Origin: Scheffersomyces stipitis CBS 6054
Taxonomy: Eukaryota > Ascomycota > Pichiomycetes > Serinales > Debaryomycetaceae
DNA length: 64,000 nucleotides
Assembly (NCBI RefSeq): GCF_000209165.1
Contig: NC_009042.1
Location: 1,674,001 to 1,738,000, forward strand
Direction of reading: 5' to 3'
Shown here: positions 10,348-18,400 of the stretch, one piece after another
Numbering within the stretch: the first letter of the stretch is position 1
Layout of the letters: every line of letters begins with the position of its first letter
Notes under the pieces: model-generated
The model's input: only the letters and a program-made list of their open reading frames with translations
Told to the model about the DNA's origin: nothing
The model's database searches: none
Position numbers and translations under genes: made by a program

Positions 10348-10708
10348 TGTTGAAATTCAGAGAATTGAAACTATAATTGTAATCTAACAATCAGATAACT
10401 ATGTGCAGTACTGGCTGCAAATTTACAAATAAGGAAGTTCCACTGGTCCTATCTCTGAGAATAGGAGTAACCCCTTATCAGACCCGCCTCAACGGAATAG
10501 AACTTATCCGTAATGAAATTGGAGGCGGGCTAGAGATAAGAATAGGGGGAGATAAGAATATGAATAAGGGGGAAGATAAGGGGTTCTGAACAATATAAAT
10601 ATGGTAGGATATTCTCCAATATCAGAAGAATAATCAGAACTTGAAATTGAACTTCATTATCAAGAGTTAACTATATCTTTATTAATATACAATGTCTAAT
10701 TTTCAACA
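10348..10708 (+). repeat. 3' LTR of element B
   Basis: 361 bp, matching 5387-5747 by eye, including the nested inverted repeat. It is followed at once by the second copy of the cgtga target duplication (10709-10713). Confidence 0.93.
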
Positions 10709-10713
10709 CGTGA

Positions 10714-10923
10714 TGCAGAGAATAGGATCCATGAGATATTGAACAAGAATCACATGGAGCATGTGAGTGTGAGACAACAACATAAATAAGGGTGGTATCC
10801 CCTTAGAGTTAGATAGACTTTCTAAATGTTTTAATAACGATAACGAGAACAACTTACAAGTTCTACCTTTACTGTTAACAATTATTACACGTAAGACACT
10901 ATGAATGCTTCTGAACTTCAACA
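10714..10923 (+). repeat. 3' LTR of element A, second part
   Basis: The remaining 210 bp of the 3' LTR of A, matching 637-846 and ending in TTCAACA. The start codon copy at 10901 is followed by B0 sequence, not by a primer site, so the short frame that opens there is not a gene. Confidence 0.93.
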
Positions 10924-11342
10924 CACCGTTCGAATGTTTGTACTTCCCCTGTTCTCAAGTGTACCAATTGTCTTGGTAATGGCCACAAGGCCACTAGCTG
11001 TCCTTCTCCTGTTCGTACTGGACATTTCCTGTCGTCCCGTACCTCTCTGTCTCCTCGTGTTCATTCTTTTTCTACTGCCGCTGGTGATGCCTTTGCATCC
11101 ACCCCATCCACCCAGGCGTATTCCCTCAATGTATCCCCTTCTATGTTATTGGCCTCCACTGATTTCCTTATTGATTCTGGTGCTTCGTATCATATCTGTA
11201 ATGATCCTACCTTGTTTTGGGACTTCAAGCCCACTGTTTCGTCGAAAGCTGGTTCTATTTTTGGCGCTAATGGCGCCCCTCTCCCTGTTTGTGGTTCTGG
11301 TACTGTCAAGTTTCTTGCCGGTAAAACTCCTGTTGAACTTCA
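10924..11342 (+). pseudogene. B0 fragment 2: second zinc knuckle and protease
   Basis: Matches element B 6436-6854. It carries the second CCHC knuckle and the protease motif DSGASYHICND, and continues fragment 1 after the repeated caccg. It ends at cttca (11338-11342), which recurs at 15007-15011 on the far side of element C. Confidence 0.9.
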
Positions 11343-11789
11343 TATTGAAATGTGAATTGTTGATATGATGGACTCTAGTTTATGTAGACCTCTTGATTGC
11401 CTATCCATGTTGTAATTTGTCTGTCTTCTTCTTTATCTTGATACAACTGTTTAAACAAGGCGCGCAACTTGTCTATATGGATACAGCGTATCCTACAGTT
11501 GTTCAATATGTTATTCTCTACATCTCTAGAATAACCTCCCTCAAATGAATCGTAAATTGATTAATTATAAACGTATAAACTTTTTCAAGACTTTGAGGAT
11601 TTCAGCTTTCTTTTATACCTCAGAGTTGCCTGCACATCAGTGCGGCTTAATTTGCAACCTGTGCGTTTCTGAATAATGCTTCTAATCTGAAATATTATTT
11701 CTTGCATTCGCAGTTTCTTGCACGCTCAGTTTCTTGTTATATAACTAAACTTCAATCTATTGGATTACTCTAGATTTCCAATCTCAACA
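11343..11789 (-). repeat. 3' LTR of element C (left copy)
   Basis: 447 bp, matching the right copy by eye. It contains the short palindrome GGATACAGCGTATCC at 11479-11493. The adjoining tract ttcccccataat (reverse of the polypurine tract) identifies this as the 3' LTR of a minus-strand element. Confidence 0.92.
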
Positions 11790-12345
11790 TTCCCCCATAA
11801 TCTAATGGTTATTGAAGTTTGCATCTGATCCAGCTCTTAGTTCAAATCAGTAGCATCTGTTTTGAAAGTATTTGTGAACTTTCACTCTTTGCACTTCCTG
11901 ATAGACTGGTAATAATCTTCGTGATGTATAGTCCTTATTTTCAGATTCCATTTGGAGCATCTTGATCACTAGTGATTATTTCTTAAATTTCCTGTTAAAT
12001 TTCATCCAGGAGTAGTATTCCATCACTTACGTGATGGTCATATTGTTGTTGGGTAGGATACCCACATTGTGTTGTGATTATCGAGATCAACATTATATCC
12101 GATAACGATGTTAGTATGGTATAATGTAGATATAAGAATGAGGTTATTTGTGTGTACGGCACACTGTAGACATAACCATATCTAACGATGAATCAATTCA
12201 ACATTACTATTAGATTAGATCATTTGATATTTCCAATGTTCAATACTCCTGCTCTTAATCTAATAGTCGTTCATTTTACTCTTACACATTTTGTAAGGGC
12301 AACTGTGTAATCAAGTACTCTTGGATTAGAACAGCAATCTATTCA

Positions 12346-12364
12346 CATTCCCCCATAATCTAAA
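12346..12364 (-). other. Internal copy of the polypurine tract in C
   Basis: The 19-bp segment acattcccccataatctaa at 12346-12364 repeats the LTR/polypurine junction found at 11788-11806. It could be a central plus-strand start or a relic of an earlier LTR end inside C. Confidence 0.5.
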
Positions 12365-12998
12365 AGTACAACATTCGTAATTCACAGATTTGTAGTTTGC
12401 ACACGCAATGTTCACTATCATCCTCACAGTAAATAAAGGTAGTGATGATAGTTTCAGTCAGAACATAGACTCATGTTTCTTATCAGAACCGGTGAGTACT
12501 GCACCGCTTGTGCAGATTTTATAACAGCGCATACTATTCTATATTCGAGAATAGGGTTGCTATCTTTAGCAGATACTCCTTGAATTTGGAGTAGAAAGTA
12601 ATTCAGATGATACACGTAGACTGCATGGGCCCAACAGACTGACGTGGAATCATATGGTTAATATGGACTCTCGGAGCACCATATTGTAGGTTAAATGGAA
12701 CGCGACATAAGGTTCCAAATACCACCGCAACCATGGAATGACTGCGAGTGTATCATTCTAGGTAAGCGAGAACACAATCAGGTTTCTCGCAGAATACAGA
12801 GAATACAGTCACAGTAGACTGTAGCAATTAATCGTAAAAGAATTAAGAATGACCGGGTGTCACTTTAAAATACAGAAGGAATACCCAAGTTTGTTGGGTA
12901 AGACGAGAGGTAGTCGTAACGGACTACAGTAGGGAGCCACGGCAGGCTCAGCAATAAATAATAGGAGAACACTCGGGGATCTCTCATATCAGATGATA

Positions 12999-13047
12999 TA
13001 GTTATAGAAGACTAGCATCAATAAATAGTGGCAGTCTTCTATAACTA
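12999..13047 (-). other. 15-bp perfect inverted repeat in C
   Basis: Arms TAGTTATAGAAGACT (12999-13013) and its exact complement (13033-13047) enclose a 19-nt loop. In the element transcript this would be a stable hairpin. Smaller dyads lie nearby, for example TAGTCAC-aa-GTGACTA near 13212 and GTAGTC..GACTAC near 12911. Confidence 0.7.
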
Positions 13048-13330
13048 GTCGCAAAGGAATAATAGTAAGTAGTAATAACAGACCGAAAGCAAGTAACCAT
13101 TATGAGCTTGCAGTAAACAGATGGGAACGACCACTGCAAATGGTCACATAGAGCTGACAGGAAGTAATTACTCGTCACCCACAGTAAATGGTCCTACAGT
13201 ACTAGCAGCATAGTCACAAGTGACTAACAATAGCAACTATTCACACAGGACTAACGAGAATCAGTCAGTGGATTGTCAAAAACTAGTTACTCAGGACCAG
13301 AAGGAATCAGCCAAGATAGTGGGCAGTAGG

Positions 13331-14101
13331 TAGTCACTCGGGACCAGAAGGAAGCAGCCTCGGCAGGCTGTTAATAAGTAAGATGTCGTTCGCGACAAAT
13401 AGAGATCCGCCAAGAGGGCCGTCCATAAGAAGTAGTCGCTCGGGACTAGTAGAGAGCAGCCAGAGGGCCGTTCAGAAGTATGATGTCGCTCGGGACTAGT
13501 AGAGATCAGGCAAGAGGGCCGTCAATAAGAAGTAGTCGTTCGGGACCAGTAGAATCAGCCAGAGGGCTGTTAATAAGTAGGATGTCGCACGGGACAAGTG
13601 GAGATCAGCCAGAGGGCTGTCAATAAGTAAGATGTCGCTCGGGACATGAGGAGATCAGCCAGTGGGCTGTTAATAAGTAGGATGTCGCACGGGACAAGTG
13701 GAGATCAGCCAGAGGGCTGTCAATAAGTAAGATGTCGCTCGGGACAAGTGGAGATCAGCCAGTGGGCTGTTAATAAGTAGGATGTCGCACGGGACAAGTG
13801 GAGATCAGCCAGAGGGCTGTCAATAAGTAAGATGTCGCTCGGGACATGAGGAGATCAGCCAGTGGGCTGTTAATAAGTAGGATGTCGCACGGGACAAGTG
13901 GAGATCAGCCAGAGGGCTGTCAATAAGTAAGATGTCGCTCGGGACATGAGGAGATCAGCCAGAGGGCTGTTAATAAGTAAGATGTCGCACGGGACAAGTG
14001 GAGAGCAGCCAAGGGGGCCGTCAATAAGAAGCAGTCGCTCGGGACAAGTAGATATCAGCCTCGGTAGGCTGTCAATCAGTAGAATGTCACTCGGGACAAG
14101 T
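13331..14101 (-). repeat. Tandem array of about 16 50-bp hairpin units in C
   Basis: The unit is 50 bp and recurs in strict register (for example agagggctgt at 13561 and 13611). Units alternate between gtcgcac and gtcgctc forms, giving a 100-bp higher-order period in the middle of the array, and become more divergent at both ends. Each unit holds two small dyads: CAGCC/GGCTG with a variable loop (agag, agtg, tcggca, tcggta) and TGTC/GACA around gctcgg. No long ORF crosses it. A CRISPR array is excluded because there are no unique spacers and the context is eukaryotic. Confidence 0.88.
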
Positions 14102-14548
14102 ATTAATTGATCTCGTCAAACAAATGAGAGAACAACAAGCTCGGATTCTTGGTATTCGGCAATATACCTCACCGTAATACTACACAGATTATAATCTCTG
14201 TATATATATAAAAACATCGAAAGCATCGAAAACAGGACAAAGTGACTAGAACTCTTTGTGGTATTTGACACAGGAATAGGACGAATAGAATTTAACCGGA
14301 TAGATTCATTCTTACACACAGGACATGGGTATCGCACATGAAATCGCACTGGAGATGGAGCAAAATGAGCCACACAGAGAAAGAAAAATTTTCACAAGCA
14401 GAAGGGGTGAATGAAACGCCACATGATATCAACATGGATAGAAAAACACTTCCACATCAACCGAATTCAGCAAACGGACAGAAAGCCAACGATCTGCTCA
14501 AAGACTAGAGCAATATCGAAGGATGACAGTAAAAGCAGACACTAACAG

Positions 14549-14559
14549 GGCTCATAACC
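14549..14559 (-). other. Primer binding site of element C
   Basis: ggctcataacc on the plus strand is GGTTATGAGCC on the minus strand, directly after the 5' LTR end TTTCAATA. It equals the primer site of A, B and D. An upstream minus-strand ATG in the LTR opens only a 27-codon frame that stops just past this site, perhaps a vestige of the Gag start. Confidence 0.88.
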
Positions 14560-15006
14560 TATTGAAATGTGAATTGTTGATATGATGGACTCTAGTTTAT
14601 GTAGACCTCTTGATTGCCTATCCATGTTGTAATTTGTCTGTCTTCTTCTTTATCTTGATACAACTGTTTAAACAAGGCGCGCAACTTGTCTATATGGATA
14701 CAGCGTATCCTACAGTTGTTCAATATGTTATTCTCTACATCTCTAGAATAACCTCCCTCAAATGAATCGTAAATTGATTAATTATAAACGTATAAACTTT
14801 TTCAAGACTTTGAGGATTTCAGCTTTCTTTTATACCTCAGAGTTGCCTGCACATCAGTGCGGCTTAATTTGCAACCTGTGCGTTTCTGAATAATGCTTCT
14901 AATCTGAAATATTATTTCTTGCATTCGCAGTTTCTTGCACGCTCAGTTTCTTGTTATATAACTAAACTTCAATCTATTGGATTACTCTAGATTTCCAATC
15001 TCAACA
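14560..15006 (-). repeat. 5' LTR of element C (right copy)
   Basis: 447 bp, matching 11343-11789 by eye. It adjoins the primer binding site, which makes it the 5' LTR of a minus-strand element. Confidence 0.92.
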
Positions 15007-15056
15007 CTTCATGATGTCTACTACGTCCCTGGATGTGCCAGGAACCTCGTTTCCCT
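15007..15056 (+). pseudogene. B0 fragment 3: protease/integrase junction
   Basis: Fifty bases matching element B 6850-6899 (YYVPGCARNLVSL). The piece is bounded by the cttca duplication of C on the left and the tccct duplication of D1 (15052-15056) on the right. Confidence 0.88.
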
Positions 15057-15458
15057 TGTTGAATATGTTGAATATGCTGATATCAAACCTAAAAGCATAT
15101 TCTATATTCTATTTTTAATCCAATGCGTAAACTTTATGAATGCAGGATTTGCAGCCATTCAGACATAATTGTGCACAGTAATGTGATAAGATAACATCTA
15201 CCAATGAGAATCAATTATGTCCGACTAACCTGAAATTCTGGTCATGTCGTTTCATTTCCTCCTGATGAGGGGTCAGCCTGTGATTGTATTTGGCATCTAT
15301 ATAAGGGGGTCTTACTCCCCCTTCTCCTTTCTAACTTTCTATAACTTTTCTTCTTCTATATGGAAATTATCTATCTTAAATAAGTTAATCAATATACTGT
15401 CCTACATTATGAATAATCCGATTCAATCTACTGAGCTTCCAAAGCAAACAGTTCAACA
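15057..15458 (+). repeat. 5' LTR of D1
   Basis: TGTTGAATATG to TTCAACA, 402 bp. A TATA box (tatataagg) near 15297-15306 is followed by a 7-bp inverted repeat, AAGGGGG (15303-15309) and CCCCCTT (15317-15323). In D2 the right arm is changed to ccgcctt. The Gag-Pol ATG at 15409 lies about 110 bp after the TATA box. Confidence 0.92.
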
Positions 15459-18400
15459 GGTTATGAGCCAATTAAATTCTGGCCTCATGGTCATTGATAC
15501 TCTTCTTCTCAGAGGCCGTGAGAACTTTCTGGAATGGAAAGACTGGATGACTGGTATGTTCAGTAGCTGTGTCTTGGCTACAGAGATTGCTGCTTATCTT
15601 TCAGAGAAAGAACTTTCCATCACCTTTACGGACCAGCAGGCGTTGAGCCACAAGCTCCGTGAGCTTATTCTCAAGTGTATGAAGCCTGACGTTCAGTCAT
15701 TGTTCACGCACTACTCTCTGGGAGTCGAAACTTGGAAAGCTGTCGAAACCAAGTATGCGATCGCCAGCTCTAGGGATGCGGTCGGTTATCTCAAGTACTT
15801 ATTTGGTGGCCTTGCTGATCCGACCATTACGACTGAAGCTGGGTTCTTGATTGCTGAAAAGTTGACTGCGTTTATGACTAAGTACGATAACGACTCCATG
15901 AAAGCGCTCCTCTTCCTTTATGGTACGGGGAACTCCAAGGTTAGAGATCTATTCTTTTCTCAAGTTCGCCTGACTCCCACCGTGACTGCGGACGAAGTTC
16001 TCAATTTCTTTGCTTATCATGATGAGCTTACTCCACCTGCCACGTCCTCCGCCTTGCTTGTCCTGTCCTCGTCTCAATCTGCTTATGCCCTTACGTCCTT
16101 GTCTTCTCCTTCTGGTCCTGTCACCAGGAACTTGATCAAGGCTAAAGGTACGGATCTGATTTGGCAGCTTGATTGCTACAACTGCTATGGGTGTGGTCAC
16201 ATGGCCAAGAACTGCCCTGCTCCTTATCGTGAGGGTGAAGTTCCTCGTATGGCTTCTCGCTTCGGTCCTGGCGGTCCAGGAAAGCACCGCAGGAGGCACG
16301 GCTCTCGTCCAAAGCCTGCTGCTCATTATGCTCTCGCTGATGATGCTCTGACTTTTGGTTTTGACCAGCCCGGTGCTTATTATGCTCATCTCGCTCACTA
16401 CACCCACTATGCCCTCTTGGCTTCTTCTTCCTCTGCCAGCTTTATTTTTGATTCAGGTGCTTCTACCCACATTTGTAACGATAGAAGTCTCTTCCATGAC
16501 ATCGTTCCTCACTCTGGTTCTGTCATGAACGCCGGTCACGAGCCTCTCTCGATTGCCGGTCGTGGTACTCTTGTGTTTGATCTCCATGGTCAGAAGATTC
16601 GGGTGTTCAATGTTCTTTACGTTCCTGACTGTACTCAGAATCTTCTTTCCATCCTGGCTGTTACTACTACGGGCGACAAGCTTGTTATCTCTCATGATGA
16701 TATTGTTCACCCTAAATATGGCCAACTTGCTACCAGAGACCTGAGAAATCTTTACTTGCTGTGTCTCGAAATTGTCCGCCCCTCGACTGTCTCGCGGGTT
16801 AACCACTCTGCCTACTCGGCCCCCGCTCCTGTTACGGTCGCTGCTCCTGCTGCGGACGCTGGTGTGGCACCTATTTCTGCCTCTGCTCTTGTCCATGCTC
16901 GCCTTGGCCACCCTTCCCCGACTGTCGTTCGTCTGGCCTTGAAATATCCGAACATGCCTCGCACGGCTGTTCACGACTCGATTTCATGTGAAGCATGTCT
17001 TAGCTCCAAGAGCACTCGGGTTATTCCCAAAACGACCACCGGCCCAGTCACATCTGCTCCCTTGCAACTTCTTCACTGTGATTTGTCCGGTCCTCATGCC
17101 GGTGGTCCCTCCTCGTTGTTTTATTTTTGTATTCTTCTTGACGACTTTACTCGCTTCAAGGCTGTTGGGCCTCTTCTCAAGAAATCGGATGCTGCGGACT
17201 TCATTATCAAAGTTATTAAGGCATGGACAAACCACTTCTCCAGTCGTGGTGGCTACCGTGTCTGTAACTTTCGTTCTGACAATGGAGGTGAGTTTGTTAA
17301 TCTGACGCTTACTTCATTCTTTGCGGCAGAAGGGATCCAGACCCAGCTCACTGTGCCTGGTAACTCACACCAAAATGGACGTGCTGAAAGAGCGATTCGC
17401 TCCGTTCTTGACAAAACGCGTACCATGATCACTGCGAGCTCTCTTCCTTCGCCCCTCTTCCCGCATGCACTCCAACATGCTGCATTTCTCCTAAACAGGC
17501 TACCAACACCTGTTCTCCAAAATCGCTCGCCATTTGAACTCTGGCATGGCGCGAGGCCTATCTTATCTCAACTTAAAGTGTTTGGGTGTGCTGCCTTTGT
17601 GAATGTTCCACCCAATCACCGTCAACTGAAGTTGGTCGCTCGTGCAATCAAGGGTGTTTATCTTGGATCTGATCCGTTTCGGAAAGCTCATCTTGTTTAT
17701 GATCTCGCTACCAGACAAGTGATTACCTCTTCTCATGTTCGGTTCCAGGAAAATGTCTTTCCTTTTGCAAGACCTCTGACGTCTACTGTCGTGTCGGCTA
17801 CCTCCATTGGTGGTGGTGGTAGTGGTGGTGGCAGTTTTCCTTCTATTCTGGCACCTGCTCCAGGCCTCACTCAGGGTCCTCGTGTGTCTCTGGCCCCATC
17901 TCCCTCGCCTCCATCCACGCCATCTGGCAGTACTGTTTCTCAATCGCCAGGTTCATCTGCAGCTCTGTCGTCTGCTTCGGCACCGGTCTCTCCTGCTGCA
18001 TCTACTACTCCTCTGTCGCAGCCTCCGTCGACTCCTACTCCGGCGCCTGCTTCTACTCCGGTACCTTCTTCTGCTCCGGTACCTTCTTCTGCTCCGGTAC
18101 CTTCTTCTGCTCCGGTACCTTCTGCTACTCTGGTACCTTCTGATACTCTGGTACCTTCTACTTCTGCGGCCCTAACTGCACCATCCCGTGCCGTTGTTCT
18201 GGCTCAGAGGTCCGATCTGCCTCCCTCTGACTCCTACGAGCTGTCTGACGACTCCTATACAGCTCCTGCTTCTCGTGAGGTACCAACTCTTACTGCTCCT
18301 CGTACGGTACCATCCCTTCCTGCTCCTTGTAAGGTACCCTCCCTTCCTTCAACTCGTAAGGTGCCATCTCTTCCTTCTACTCGTACGGTACCTTCACTTC

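Larger units (their letters stand above)
5387..10708 (+). mobile_element. Ty1/copia (Ty5-like) retrotransposon B, inside the 3' LTR of A
   Basis: Complete element with 361-bp LTRs at both ends (5387-5747 and 10348-10708) that look identical by eye, a primer binding site at 5748-5758, one Gag-Pol ORF, and the polypurine tract gattatgggggga at 10335-10347. The target duplication cgtga lies at 5382-5386 and 10709-10713. It must be younger than element A, whose LTR it interrupts. The broken copy B0 and the solo LTRs at 1-277 and 29697-30057 belong to the same family. Confidence 0.95.
379..10923 (+). mobile_element. Ty1/copia (Ty5-like) retrotransposon A, split by element B
   Basis: Full-length LTR element with a 468-bp 5' LTR (379-846), primer binding site, one Gag-Pol ORF, polypurine tract and a 3' LTR (5129-5386 plus 10714-10923) that element B interrupts. 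The two LTR halves sum to exactly 468 bp and look identical to the 5' LTR by eye, so insertion was recent. The target duplication caccg flanks it at 374-378 and 10924-10928. The domain order protease-integrase-RT-RNase H defines the copia superfamily. It inserted in the same orientation as its B0 host. Confidence 0.95.
11343..15006 (-). mobile_element. Non-coding LTR retrotransposon C (LARD-like), minus strand
   Basis: Two 447-bp LTRs that look identical by eye (11343-11789 and 14560-15006) bound 2.77 kb without any gag-pol ORF. Read on the minus strand the LTR runs TGTTGAGATT to TTTCAATA, the primer site GGTTATGAGCC follows the 5' LTR (14549-14559), and attatgggggaa precedes the 3' LTR (11790-11801). 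The target duplication cttca flanks it at 11338-11342 and 15007-15011. It has the cis signals of families A, B and D but no proteins, so it must be copied in trans by a relative. The interior holds hairpins and a 50-bp tandem array. Non-coding derivatives of Ty5-like elements are, to my knowledge, reported from S. stipitis centromeres. Confidence 0.9.

Noticed and set aside
13331..14101. CRISPR-like array
   Set aside because: Repeats are contiguous 50-bp units without unique spacers, inside a eukaryotic retrotransposon.
14116..14373. 85-codon minus-strand frame in element C with a CxxC
   Set aside because: It is a single short frame in non-coding repeat-rich sequence, with no similarity to Gag that I can see.
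15244..15408. Upstream extension of the D1 Gag-Pol frame (55 codons)
   Set aside because: It spans the LTR TATA region, is broken by an extra T in D2, and all other families start at the LTR ATG near the primer site.
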